A stretch of 64,000 nt of DNA from Blastomyces gilchristii SLH14081 (lineage: Eukaryota > Ascomycota > Eurotiomycetes > Onygenales > Ajellomycetaceae), in the NCBI RefSeq assembly GCF_000003855.2, contig NW_003101680.1, forward strand, positions 4,173,941-4,237,940, written 5' to 3'. The notes beneath the pieces were generated by a model. It saw only the letters and a list, made by a program, of their open reading frames with translations. It made no database searches and was not told where the DNA came from. The translations under genes and the position numbers were made by a program. Shown in pieces: positions 38,014 through 50,067 of the stretch; the first letter of the stretch is position 1, and each line of letters opens with the position of its first letter.

Positions 38014-38316
38014 TGTAAGAGGCCTACACTAAATAGATCAGTATAATATATAGATCTTATATAACAAAGTGAAAAACATTAGAAAAGAAAAAGAAAGAGA
38101 AAGTACAGAAATCAATGATCAGAGTGAATATTCATATGCATACATAGTGAAGCTTCAGAGCGAAAGAATAGAAATTTCATGAGTTTTTAGTCAAGAATCA
38201 GTGACTGAGAATTGAAGCTTCAGCAGAGAATAAGTGACTGAGAATCAGAGCCTCAGTAGAAATCTGTGAAGTGTAATGAAATAGTCTATATAATTGATCG
38301 GGCGCAGCCCGTCACA
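38014..38316 (-). repeat. gypsy-A outer copy, 5' LTR
   Basis: 303 bp from TGTAAGAGGCC to cccgtcaca. The inner edge is mutated and the outer edge keeps gatcgggcgcagcccg. Confidence 0.9.
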
Positions 38317-38890
38317 TTGAAAGATATTACAGTAATCTGAGATTCTGAGTTTATTAATATTTTTCATACTTATACTGTAATAATACTGCAGTCTGATCTC
38401 TTTCTATAAGTATTTATTTTGATTGAGTAAGTAACAGATTCAGAAATCAGCTTCAAGAGTTTTAAAAAAGCAGTTACTTACTTTATTTACAACTTTTTAA
38501 ATTTCTATTTCAATTTGTCAGAACAGTTTATATACAGATATTATATTTTAAAATATATAAAGCAGAGACTCTTTTTCTTAATCTCTCTGTTATACACTTT
38601 ATTCACAGTAGTTTGTAAAGCTCTTTCTCTCTACTTAATAGACAGATGTGAATCTTTTTATACTATGTTATTTCTTTATGAAAAATCTGTTCTCTGTTGT
38701 TCTGATCTGTGCAGAGTTAATTATAATTAACTTTTTACAAATCTGTGACTTTTACAGTGATGTACAAGTGATGAATAAAAGTCATTAATTTCTTTAAAAT
38801 CAAGAGCTTAGAGTTATACTCAATGAGCTTGTTCTGCATATCTGTATTCAATTATTTTATAAATATCATCATTCAGATTTTTTTTCAGAG
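38317..38890. other. AT-rich interval between elements
   Basis: Flanking sequence of the outer gypsy-A. A 71-codon plus frame at 38515-38730 has no recognisable motif. I see no gene or terminal repeat. Confidence 0.4.
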
Positions 38891-38933
38891 CTTTTATTAT
38901 TATTATTCTTCAATCATAGATATATGCAGTCAG

Positions 38934-39245
38934 TGTGGCGGGCTGCGCCCGATCAATCATATAGACTATTCCGTTACACTTCACAGATTTCAACTGTTCC
39001 ATTCTCGAACATGTACACTACACTCCGATTCTCAGCCATTCTCAATCGCCGATCCTCGGCCGCCATGAACACATATAGATTCTTCCACCCCGAAGCTTCA
39101 CTGTGTACATCATCACATACATGTATAAATATTCACTTCAATCACTGATTCTTGCACTTTCTCTTTCTTTTTCTTTTAACATTTTTCTCTTTGTTATATA
39201 AGACCTATAATATTATACTGATCTATTCAGTGTAGGCCTTTTATA
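38934..39245 (+). repeat. gypsy-A 5' LTR (plus copy)
   Basis: 312 bp. 38934-39080 is CpG-rich; mutation density rises toward the inner edge. Confidence 0.92.
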
Positions 39246-39505
39246 CTAGAAAAACATTCATCATCTCCTCATTAGAAACAATTACTCACTGAGATATTTA
39301 AATGCATAAATAATGTATAAGAAATAGAGAAACAGTCAAACAGTTAAGTAAACACTGAGTTCTTAGATAGAAGCTTGCTTATCAGTCACTCTGACCTCAC
39401 AATAAGATCTTATAAAGAGAATATCAGTGAAAGATCTGAAAGTTCTGACACTCAGATGTATGAGATATTTATATAATTACACACATCTGATAAAATAATA
39501 TAATC

Positions 39506-42500
39506 ATGTCTAACAATAATATGAAACTCTTAAACACAAGTATAGATGTGATATCATAATGACTTTAAGCAATGTTGAAATTACAACAGCAACAGATAGC
39601 AGACATACACATAACTTAATAACTTCAATATAAAGAGATTCAATGATTAACTCATACAATTTCAATATCTACAGAATCAAATATAACAGTACTGAAGAAA
39701 TGCTTAAGTGCTTTTATATATTTCAATACTTTCAATCTCACTCTTTACTCATTATAAAGAATGGAAATGCTCATGAAACTGAGTATAGATGAAGATATCA
39801 TCAGTTCATTAATTAATCAAGATTGATATATCAATGAATAATTAAAGAATTGTATGAAACAGAAGTTTCATTCATGAATGAAAGTATGTAAATCAGTGTT
39901 GTAAACATCTAATAATATTATCAAATATCTTGATATCCTGTTCTGAGACACTGTTATATAATAGAGAGTATTAGATTGATTATAGAGTATCTGACAGAGA
40001 AACACTTCTCTTATAATATTCATCTCTGACTTCAATATCAAGATTCTAGAAGCAGGTAATCAATCTTGAGAGAATTGAATGAGGATTAGCATGCTCAAGA
40101 AGATATTAACTTTCAAACTCTTAGAGACTCTTATAAGTGTAGACAAAGACCAGACTTATAAAGACTTCTGCACACAGCTTCAGACATTAAACAATTATCT
40201 TATCAAGCTCAAGAGTACACAGAACAGTGATAGAAGACATTACACTTCAGTCACTTATACACCTGTGCTGAAGAACAGTAATAATGCAGATATCATGAAC
40301 TGAATAGATTCAAATGCCTATACATAAGCAAGAGTTTCCACTGTTTGAACAGGCTTCTGAGTCTCTGAGATCACTCCTGAGAAAGTCACTGATTAATATC
40401 AATATGAAGTATACATCAACTATAATTGATTGGAACATATCACTTTCAACTGTTAATTAACTTATATACCTTCTCAATCAAGAGAAAGATCAGTGTCTTC
40501 TCATTCAAAGAATGAATCAATGTCTGTTAATATCAATCACATTGCAGTGAAGGAAGATTCAGAAGATAACTATAAGAATACTCTGATGAAATAGAAAAAA
40601 GATTAGCTTCTATTCAAATTCATAAATAGAAGCTTGAAGAGATCAGATGATAATAATTTGAAGAGAAAATAGCAATGAATACAATTCTTGTATCTACTGT
40701 GATTAATAATATGTATAATATGAAAGTTATGATAGACAGTGATCTATGTTACTATGTAAAGATAAAATCTTCAGTTATAAGATATTATAATCTTCAGTGT
40801 ATTTCTTTATCAAAACTCTGACTTCTCACAGAATTTGATAATTCAAAAGATGTTTGTACCTGTTACATGATGAAACTAAACATAGATGTAAGAGAACATT
40901 AATGTGAAGATGTCTATACATATGAAGTTGATAATCTCAATTATAATCTTATATTAGAACTTGTCTGACTATCTGAATAAGGCATCTTATTAAATGCTTG
41001 AAACAGAAGCTTGATATTATCTAATAATGATAGAATTCATGAAGATGATATTCACAAGACTATGAATCTTACACAGATCTCCGTCAATATATATAAAATG
41101 CTCTGAAAAAGAAGTCATTATCAAAACTACTGACAGAGTCATTAACAAGATCACTGATAGCAGAATCATGTGTCAATCTATTTCACCAGTCTGACTGATG
41201 TCAAAAAGGCCTTTGAAAAGTTATTCTGTACTATAATAACAGATTCTTACACAAAACTCTCTCAATAATATCATGAATATCTAGATATCTTCTGATAAGA
41301 CAATATTATGAATATACCTTCTTTATAAGACTCAGAAGTAAATCACAGTATCAAGTTAAAAAAGAAGAATGATAAGAACTCTGAGTCACTGTGAGACTCT
41401 CTTTATAATATATCTTGAGATGAACTTCTTCTTCTTCAGAAGACACTCAATGATCTGTTGAATAAGAAATTCATATATATTAGCAACTCTTCTACTACAG
41501 CTTCTATTCTCTTTGTAAAGAAGTCAGATGAAGAACTCTGATTCTGTGTGAACTACTGAGATCTGAACAGATTGATAAAGAAAGATCATTAGTTCTTATC
41601 TCTCATTAATGAAATTCTAGCATATATTAGATAAGCTCAATAATTTACAAAGCTAGATGTTATTACTGTATTTTATAAGATTTATATCACTGAAGAAGAT
41701 AAATGACTTACAGTATTCTGAATATATTATGATCTCTTTGAATGAATAGTCATACTCTTTGAACTAGCTAACATTCTCAGTATATTTCAGAAGTATATCA
41801 ACTGAGTACTCTGAGATTTTCTTGATAAGTTTGTATCTACTTATCTAGATAATATTCTCATCTTTATCAATGAATTCAGAAAAGAGTATCAAGAGTATAT
41901 ATGAAGAGTATTACAATGACTATAAGAAGCAGAACTATCAATTGATATTAACAAGTGTGATTTTAAAGTTAAGAGTACTAAATACTTAGGTTTCATTATA
42001 GAAGCTGATAAGAGGATTTGAATAAATTCTGAGAAGATCTCTGTCATTCATAAATGAGAAGCTTCATATACTGTGAAAGATGTATGAAGCTTTATTGAAT
42101 TTGCTAATATCTATTAGTGATTCATATAAAACTTCTCAGATATTATGAGATCACTTACAGAACTCACTAAGAAAGACTCAGTATTTTAATAATCAGTGAA
42201 TACTGAAGCTGTATTTACACAGATGAAGAAGATATGCATTAATATCTCTCTACTGATAATATTTATTTCTGATTGTAAGATAGTTGTGAAGCTGATTTCT
42301 TCAGCTATATGATAGAAGAAGTGATATTATAATATAATAATAAAGATGTTCTATAATTATATATCTTCATATCTAAGAAACTGAGTCTCACTGAATACAA
42401 TTGTAAGATCTATAATAAGAAACTTCTCATAATTGTATACTATTTAGAAGAATAAGACTCTGAACTCTTAAGTATCTCTGAATTTAAGATAATCACAGAT

Positions 42501-44120
42501 TATAAGAATCTTAAATACTTTACAACTATCTATAAACTCACTGAATGACAGATATAATGATCTGAGTTCTTAAGCTGCTTTCATTTTACAATACACTACT
42601 GTCTCAGCAGTCAGAACTTGATAACAGATGCTCTCTCATGATAAGAGCAAGATATGTCTTTTAATATAGCAGACATCTGTTGAATAAACTGAGAATACTG
42701 ACTTCTAGATCTGAAGATATTAGTTGATTAAGATGAAATAACTCATGACACTATACACACTTATCTGATTAGAACACTCTCTCTCTGAACTGACACTGAT
42801 ATCTCAACTTCTTCTGAATCTATACTAGATGAATTATGATATATAACAGCTTAAAGTGATGAACTTCTTCAGACACTCACTGAAGCAGTATATCAAGAAG
42901 CACTCTGATTTTTCTCAGAACTATGTATAAGAACTGACATCTCAGAATGTTCAATTAATGATAATAATACTCTATGATTCTGTAAACAACACTGAGTTTC
43001 TCACTCTGAATTCTTACACACTCAGATAATGCAAGAGATGCATGATTCATATATAACTGATTATTCAGACTGTGAACAACTGTATAGAATAATCTTCTGA
43101 GAATTCTACTGATCTGAGATATTAAATAGTATCAGATGCTTTGTCTGAAACTATAACTATTATTCTTCTATTATCTTATAAAAGAACTATAGAGAAGATC
43201 TGCTGAAATCACTTGATATCTCTGATAAAATCTGATAAGATGTGATAATTAACTTCACTGTTGATCTCTCTGAGAGTAAGAATTATAGAAACATTCTGAT
43301 TATTATGAATTGATTGAGTAAAGATATAATATTGAAATCTTATAATAAAATGAATACTGAACAAGTTACTGAAGCTTTTCTATAAAGCCTATTCTATTAA
43401 ATATATGAATTACTGAGATCTATAGTATTGAATTAAAACTGTCAATTCATGAGTGCTCTCTGAACAAGAATCTGTCAAGTTCTTAAGATTATATACTGTC
43501 TATTAACTATCTATCACTTCAAGATCAATGATGCATTAGAATGAATAATTCAGACTGTAAAGAATTATCTCTGTAAGTTCTGTAATTACTTATAAGATGA
43601 TTGATATAATCTGCTTCTACATGCAGAGATCACTATCAATGAATGAGATGTTATTTCAACAGATGTAAGCCTGTTCTTTCTTACACACAGTTATCATATA
43701 AAGATGTTAAATCTTCTAGAGATTACACAGTTCACACTGAACTCTCACAGTTCAATTCAGATCACTGATAATATAGTAATAAAGCTCTGAGATACTCATG
43801 ACTGAGCAGAGGTCTTCATGACAACTGTGAAACAAGATTAAGAGAATTAAATCAATATTCACTGAGACTCTGCTGAACAATATAAGATAGAAGATCTGAT
43901 ATAATTGAATCTTAAGAATATATAAATCACATATTTATCTTAAATACTGAATTACTGTTATATTAAGTATAAAGTGATAGAAGTTCTAGATAGTTATAAC
44001 TACTGTCTTAATATATTATCAGAGATTTATAATATCTTTCATACAAGCTTACTCTGCTACACTATCACTAATTCCTTCTCTTCTCAACTGATTTCTGACT
44101 GACAGTCACCAGATATCATA
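39506..44120 (+). pseudogene. gypsy-A gag-pol remnant (plus copy)
   Basis: A likely gag start is the ATG at 39506 (MSNNNMKLLN). A gag segment is open at 40079-40303 and matches 29728-29952 of the inner copy. Protease region about 40680-40980 (MIDSDLCY). In RT (about 41450-42010) the palm box reads TYLDNILI near 41846-41870, one catalytic Asp having become Asn. RNase H about 42190-42480. The integrase core lies about 43230-43680 with NFTVDLS near 43252. TGA replaces Trp repeatedly and the frame is closed throughout. Confidence 0.85.
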
Positions 44121-44303
44121 GAAGAAGATAATGAGCTTGAGTGAGAAATTGAGAATATTCCTGATAAGAGACTCTGCAGCTGTGACTGATAATATCTTAT
44201 AAAATGAGTCAGGTATAATCACCTGACCTGAACTCTGAGTTCTGCATTGTCTGAAACAGCGACTCTTGACTGATGAAAACTGCTTCTGAAAAGAGAGAGT
44301 TAA

Positions 44304-44617
44304 TGTGGCAGGCTGCATCTGATCAATCATATAGACTATTCTGTTACACTTTACAGATTTCAACTGTTTCATTCTTGAACGCGTATACTATGCTCTGATT
44401 CTCAGTCATTCTCAATCATTGATTCTCAGCTGCTATGAACATGTATAGATGCTTCTGCTCTGAAGCTTCACTGTGTACATCATCACATACATGTATAAAT
44501 ATTCACTTCAATTGCTGATTCTTGCACTTTCTCTTTCTTTTCCTTCTTTAACATTTTTCTCTTTGTTATATAAGACCTATAATATTATACCGATCTATTC
44601 AGTGTAGGCCTCTTACA
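44304..44617 (+). repeat. gypsy-A 3' LTR (plus copy)
   Basis: 314 bp. The inner end is heavily mutated. The outer end retains taccgatctattcag and the intact terminus tcttaca, which the 5' LTR has lost. Confidence 0.92.
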
Positions 44618-45153
44618 GTCGGAGTCTATTACATTTATGTGAACACTTTTAATTCTCAAAGTGTTTCTAGTATTTATAAAGCTAATTATTATACATTTGT
44701 CAATTACAGATATGCAAAATCAGAAAATTTCAGCTCAGAATATGAATACTTTTTACAAATTATATTATTTTCAACATTTTCTGATACTTTTGAAATTATT
44801 TGAAAAATAAGATGATAAAAGAAAAGAAACAAAGTGTTAAAGATAGACATTAAATAAGTAAATAGAAAAGAAAAGCAAAGAAAAGAAAAGAAAATGTAAA
44901 TAAAAAACAATAATAAAATAAACATAGTTAAAAATAGTATATAGCTGTTTTAACAGATTATATCTGATTAATTTCCATCTTTTCATATTCACACAGTTCT
45001 GAATTTAGCTATTTTCTTGTAACTACTTGACTTTCTAATAGAGAGTTCATTAAGTATTTGATTTCTATTTCAGTTGAAAATAAGAATCTTATATTGAATT
45101 AATTTAAATTATATTTCTCTTTTAATCTGACTTTAAGATTATTGTAAAGTGAT

Positions 45154-46663
45154 TAATCTCTTCAATAAGTATTTATACATTTTAAAAAACATTATTTTTG
45201 AGAAGAATTTTTATTTTATCAATTCTTTAATATTAAATACTCATAATCTGAAACCTTTACTCACTGTAGTTTGTTAAGTGAGTTGCAGTAATTTCTTCAG
45301 TAATTTCAAATTTACTTACTATAGTCTGTCAAGTGACTGCAGTGATTTCTTTGATAATTTCTTACTTATTAATTAATAATCTGTTTATTAATCAGAATAC
45401 TCAATCTGAGTATCTGCTATTTCTTATACTTCTTAATAATTGATGAATTAAGTATGAAACTTTTATGAGAATACTTTTTTTATAATGTAGAATATACTGA
45501 ATTCTCTGAAATTTATAGTTGAATCTGATAATCTTTCAACATTTACAAGAAATATTATGATAGTGAGAAAATTTTCAGTAAGATGCAGTTTTGAAAATCT
45601 ATCTTTTAATTCTGAAATTGCTACACTTTCAATTTCAAAGAATTTCATATATCTCAAAACTTCTATGAAATGAAAATACTATTATAAAGTCTGTATTAAA
45701 AAGATCAATCACTTAAAGCAGACTAAGATTTGATAACTAATTAAGAGAATCTCACAAATGACTGTTCTTCACAGTCAGTGAGTATTTGATAACAAATTCA
45801 ACAATATAAGTGATATTATTCATTATAAAGCTTGCTGAATTGTCTGTAGCAATTATCAACAAAAGAAAGTTAATTACTTAAAAATCTTTGTATCTGTTAT
45901 TTCTGCATTTATTTTCTGAGTTTTCATAACAATCTTGATATTCTGAGATTAATATATGCAGCAAATTTCAATGATGACTGCTTTTTTGAACATTAAACTG
46001 TCTGCTGATAAACAGATATATATGAATCAATTCACAGAATTCTGCAAGAGCTGTGATAATTTTGTATGTAAATTAATGCAGAAACTTTATAATCTTAATC
46101 AAGCAGTACTGCTATAATATGAAAAGCTGTAGAAAATGTTATTACAATCAGATTTCTGTGTTATATTTTGTAATACTGAACTTTTTATTCATGATGTAAA
46201 ATAAATCCATACAGTCATTTATATAAATGATGTCTGTTTTTACAGCTTGAAAATTTATAATCTGAACTGAGTAAAAGCTGAAGTCACCGCTAATTACAAC
46301 ATCAAGAATGTACTGAAGTTGAACTGCTATTTAAGTATGAAAATTGAAAGAGATTCAACTGCACTCAGATTATTTAAATCTCTTTTCATTAGAAATCTTC
46401 TGAACAAATTCTCAATAACTTTCACTCAATATTTAGCTCTATAAAAGAGAAACATGATTTTATGAATAATTATAAAGAAGTAATTATTTACACAGTGAAA
46501 TTTACTCTGCAGTTCTATTAATTCAGTACTGAATCTTTATAATATCTGATAATTAATACATATCTCAATATTAACTTCACTGCAAGTTTTCTTAAGTGAT
46601 TCAGCATCTGCTTTATATCAAAAAAACTAAGCTGTATTCAAATATATACTCTGATATTTACAA
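45154..46663 (+). pseudogene. Ty1/copia pol remnant, RT half (left of LINE3)
   Basis: From about 46000 one plus frame gives IYMNQFTEF, VCKLMQKLYNLNQA and YEKLW. These match copia RT VYMEQPEGF, VCKLNKALYGLKQ and WYEKL. YINDVC near 46220-46240 stands for the copia YVDDIL box. Further on come LKLNCYLSMKIERD (LGxxxYFLGIEVERD) and a YLIINTYLNINF stretch for the YLTxTRPDI motif. Several TGA stops interrupt it. 45154-45460 is unassigned and contains two imperfect about 50-bp tandem units (45258-45361). Confidence 0.75.
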
Positions 46664-47086
46664 TTATTAGTATTATTATTATTATTATTATTCTTTCATT
46701 ATAGATGTATGCAGTCAGAGACTATGATATCTACCTGAAAACCTTTAGTTCTCAGGGTTTTTCTAGTATCTGTAAGGCTAATTATTATACATTTGTCAAT
46801 TTCAGATACGCGAAATTAGAAAATTTCAGCTCAGAATACAAAAACCTCTCATAAATTACAGCATTTTCAATATCTTCAGATACTTTTGAAAACATTTCAA
46901 AAGTAACATAAGATAAGAAAAGAAATAAAGTCTTAAAGATAGAGACAGTAGATAGAAAAGAAAAGAAAAGAAACTGTAGTAAAAGAAAATAACAAATAAA
47001 CATGTTTAAAGAGAGTGTATAGCTGTTTTAACAGACTATATCTGATTAATTTCCATCTCTTCATATTTAGACAGTTCTGAATTTAG

Positions 47087-47404
47087 CTATTTTGTTCTAG
47101 CTGCTTGAGCTTCTGATAGAAAGTCTATTAAGTATTTAATTCCTGTCTCAGTTGCAAATAAGAACCTTATATTTAATTGATTTAAATCATACTTCTTCTT
47201 TAATCTGACTCTGAGACTATTGTATAATGCACAATGCATTACAATATACTCAGGATTTTCATTCACATTGCAGAATAAGCACTCTGTTGAATCAAATCTA
47301 TCATCAAATCTTTGTATATAGGATTTGAAATAACCATGTCCTAGTTTCAGCTGAATTATAGATGAGAATACTTTTGTATACATTTTATTGAACAAGATTT
47401 TCAC
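47087..47404 (-). pseudogene. LINE3 ORF2 C-terminal fragment, open
   Basis: A 105-codon frame with the CxxC-x8-H-x4-C type motif (CLFCNVNENPEYIVMHC) that follows RNase H in Tad1-like LINEs, preceded by a SYIQRFDDRFDS stretch. It aligns with the decayed equivalent at 21000-21250 in LINE1. It is only the end of a longer reading frame and is not a separate gene. Confidence 0.8.
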
Positions 47405-48609
47405 TTGAGTTTTATTTCAAATCTTGAATAATGTATGCTCTTCTTTTGTTTCTATCAGCTTTTATTTCACTTATTGAAATAAGATTCTTTTATCTTTCTC
47501 TTTATGAAAGAACAGAATTTTGTTTTTTAAATAGATCTGCTTAATTGTGAACTTCTTTTTTTGCAGCTGAATCAGTTAATTTATTATCATGAATATTCAT
47601 TTAAGCAGGAACTCAGTGTAGATGAATTATCAGTTTTGATGTTATTCTCTTTTGAATTTTTATAACAGAATTTAAAATCAGTTCAAGATTCATTTGATTA
47701 TTATGAATCTGACTATTTCTAAGTCTTTTTAAAGCAGCTTGACTATTAGAGAAGATTCATATCTCTTTTAAACTAGTCTCTTCTTTAGAAACTTTTTTTT
47801 TAATAAGTTTGAAAGCTTTTACTATTGTAAATAGTTCAGCATCAAAAACTTCAGATTCACAGTCTAAATTTCAGAAATCTGAGATAAAATTAATATTATC
47901 TTTAGTATAGGCAATGCCTGTATCTAATCTGTTTAAATTCTCATTTTTTGAGTCATCTGAGTAAATCAGAATAGAGTCTTTTATATTGATTGTAGAGATT
48001 CTTTTTAAATACTGTTCATATTGTCTCTCTTTAGAAAGTTCACTTATCTACAAGTCTATAAAAGATTTCAGCTTTTCTCTTTAGAGAGATATCTTCTCAT
48101 GATTAATTTTCTCAACATTTAATGAAGAAAATTAATTTTGAATCAGAGAATATAGTCTGTATAGTTGAGAGAGTATTTTTTTTGAAGAATTATTTTCATT
48201 TCAATCAAGAAATCTATTTCAATTCAGTTCATTTTCTGAGTTGATTGATGAAAATGAAGAAGAAACTCTTTCTCTGATTATATAATTTAAGCTTATTTTT
48301 ATGACTCTGAGAGTATAGTTCATACAGGCCTTTTCAATCTAATAGCAGATGAATAAATTAAAGCTTCAATTTCCATTGCTTTAAGAGAAGATGTTTTGAA
48401 TGCTTCTAGAATTCTTCTCAAAGCTCTGTTTTACAGACTTTGAAAGAGTTCAGTGAAATTTTCTTGATTATTTCATCAAACTTGAACTTTATAATCAGCT
48501 ACTAAGGTGATACAGACTATGTATAACTATCTCATAGTCTGAAAGAATAGATCTCTTTCTGTATTTAATAGTCTGACTATGCTATTCAATAGTCTTTCTG
48601 CCTTGATAG

Positions 48610-49115
48610 TAGACTGGCCGCTGAGATCATGAATTTCACATTTGATCTCATTTGGTCTGGTCCCATACATTTCTTGGTGTGAATCCCGCTGGGACTAGTT
48701 ATTAAAAAAACATGCAAAGTGACTATATATCAGATTGTAAAATGAAACCATGACTTGAAAAAAATGAGAAAGTGGTTTCATTTGATCTCTTTTAGTCTCA
48801 TTCTTAGCATAAAGTTACTATTTTCAGACATTTTAAGGTTTTTTTTAAACTACTTTTAATTTTTTAAAAAGTAACACTTTTTGATAACACTCAAATGAGA
48901 TTTAAAGTCATTTAAAGCAATAAAAATAATTTAAATTGAGAAGTAGAAATCATGATCTCATTTGAAAAATGTGATAAGAGTAAACACTAAGTCTCACTAA
49001 GACAGTATGAGACTACTATCTAATGTTAAAACTGTGTAATGAGATCAGTTGAATTGATAATGAGACTATCAAACAATCTGGTCCTGGTCTCAGAAACGGT
49101 CACACGGTCAGTCTA
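48610..49115 (+). mobile_element. Non-autonomous hAT MITE, copy 2
   Basis: 506 bp, from TAGACTGGCCG to cacacggtcagtcta. The flanks cttgatag (48602-48609) and cttaatac (49116-49123) agree at 6 of 8 positions, consistent with a mutated duplication. LINE sequence is continuous across the insertion when compared with LINE1. Confidence 0.9.
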
Positions 49116-49182
49116 CTTAATACTTCTTTGTTGAATATAATATTTAAAATTCAACTGAAAGTTTAACCTTTGATATTTACAA

Positions 49183-49970
49183 GATTGAATCAGTAAGAGT
49201 ATAATCTTTCACCGAGATACTTATATTAAATTTGTAACATATGCTGACATTCATTGAGTTGATACAGATCTGAGATTCTGTTCAATTACTGATTATATCA
49301 TTTATATAATAAGTAACTGTTGTATAACAGAGCTACTAACAAACTAAGATTTTCAATTCATTAACTAAGACTAAATATATTGCATTCTCTAAAACTATTT
49401 ATATACTTGTCTATCTATGTAAGCTTCTAGACAACACTAATTTCATTTCATTTTATTTTAATAATCTAAATATTAATAATCATTTTATTTTTACTGCAGT
49501 CAATAATCTTGCTTATACAATCTATATTAATAATATATCTATTATAAAGCTATTCTCTTTTGAAGCAATTCTACATTGATTGAAGTATATAACAATCTGT
49601 TTTCATATTCTTTAGAATCTTATCTGTAAGAATGAGATATTTATATAATATATTTCATCTGCTGAAAACACAGTGAATGAGCTGATTGAATCACTTGAAA
49701 TGTTAAAATATATGCATTGAAAGATCAATATTAACATAAACAAATAAAGAGATAAAAAATCATTAATTTCATAACTGGTTCTTTTATTTCCTTATATTTT
49801 CTAGTCATTTTTATACCTGTACTTGATTTGAAGATGAATTTTATATATAGTATTCTGTATAGTTACTCTGATAAGTGGGAATGTTAGATTACATATTCTA
49901 GCTTATTAATTCTTCTATTATATAACTTCTTACAAGTTAGCAATCTTTTTAATTAAGCAAGCTTTACATC
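49183..49970 (+). pseudogene. Ty1/copia RNase H and 3' end (right of LINE3)
   Basis: A plus frame near 49225-49330 reads TYADIHWVDTDLRFCSITDY, matching the copia RNase H YADADWAGDxxxRRSTTGY. A following NSLTKTKYIAFSKT matches SSTEAEYIALSEA. Near 49870-49882 a purine-rich stretch, aagtgggaa, directly precedes TGTTAGATTACATA, the usual copia polypurine tract plus LTR start, so a 3' LTR probably begins at 49882. Its end is not identified; a hAT terminal fragment follows. Confidence 0.65.
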
Positions 49971-50041
49971 TTTCACATTTAAACAATATGATAACTGTAA
50001 AGTTTGATTTTGATCTCAGACACAGTTACACAGTCAGTCTA
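49971..50041. mobile_element. hAT right-terminal fragment
   Basis: The last about 70 bp match the right end of the long hAT element (aactgtaaagtttgatt, then gtcagtcta ending at 50041). The left partner and the target duplication are not found. It could be a truncated hAT or a related deletion derivative. Confidence 0.6.
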
Positions 50042-50067
50042 AATATCATTATATATTTTTAATAAAG

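Larger units (their letters stand above)
21694..38316 (-). mobile_element. Outer gypsy-A LTR retrotransposon (split by hAT and SINE)
   Basis: Its outer ends are TGTAAGAGGCCTAC at 21694 and cagcccgtcaca ending at 38316. The flanks ttaaa (21689-21693) and ttgaa (38317-38321) differ by one G/A transition, as expected of a mutated 5-bp duplication. Element-derived parts are 21694-22731 and 34207-38316; the rest is the 11.5-kb hAT insert. A SINE sits at 35656-36039. After removing inserts about 4.7 kb remains, against 5.66 kb for the complete inner copy. The missing about 0.93 kb lies at the 3' end: the left LTR stops at about 21906 and joins internal sequence equivalent to 26614. Coding is minus strand and dead. 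Confidence 0.88.
38934..44617 (+). mobile_element. gypsy-A LTR retrotransposon, complete (plus orientation)
   Basis: LTRs at 38934-39245 (312 bp) and 44304-44617 (314 bp) begin TGTGG and end in cttaca or mutated tttata. The flanks gtcag (38929-38933) and gtcgg (44618-44622) form a 5-bp duplication with one G/A change. A polypurine tract, gaaaagagagagttaa, precedes the 3' LTR at 44288-44303. Length is 5684 bp. The element lies in LINE2. The 5' end of its 5' LTR is nearly unmutated (gcgggctgcgcccgatc) while the matching end of the 3' LTR reads gcaggctgcatctgatc. Confidence 0.94.
38891..45153 (-). mobile_element. 5'-truncated LINE (LINE2), split by gypsy-A
   Basis: The AAT-type tail in reverse (38891-38915) and the tail-proximal sequence tatgcagtcag lie left of the gypsy-A insertion, and the 3' UTR and C-terminal coding end (44618-45153) lie right of it. 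The intact join is seen at LINE3 (46700-46790), where tatgcagtcagagactatg is continuous. Homology to LINE1 and LINE3 ends near 45153, so only about 0.6 kb of LINE is present. An open frame at 44704-44925 parallels 46785-47003 in LINE3 and probably reflects 3' UTR composition rather than a protein. Confidence 0.75.
46664..49170 (-). mobile_element. 5'-truncated LINE (LINE3), split by MITE copy 2
   Basis: Flanked by a perfect 12-bp duplication, tgatatttacaa, at 46652-46663 and 49171-49182. The 3' tail is at the left: an ATT array and ctttcattatag near 46670-46706, the reverse of the LINE 3' end. Read leftwards from 49170 it covers the RT C-terminal part, RNase H (FSDxQAA region near 47715-47760) and the C-terminal segment at 47087-47404, which stays open for 105 codons and contains CLFCNVNENPEYIVMHC. 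That last motif is better preserved than in LINE1. Without the MITE the insert is about 2.0 kb. Confidence 0.88.

Noticed and set aside
44106..44372. An 88-codon minus-strand gene
   Set aside because: It is antisense to the gypsy-A pol end and overlaps the 3' LTR; no motif.
44704..44925. A small hydrophobic protein on the minus strand, also seen at 46785-47003
   Set aside because: Both lie in the 3' UTR of LINE copies beyond the conserved ORF2 end; the Phe/Leu richness follows from T-rich sequence.
1..50000. Organellar or mycoplasma-like DNA, because of AT richness and TGA at Trp positions
   Set aside because: The frames are transposon remnants in which other copies or families have TGG, and TGA arises from GG to GA change. 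The lipase gene uses the standard code and has spliceosomal introns.
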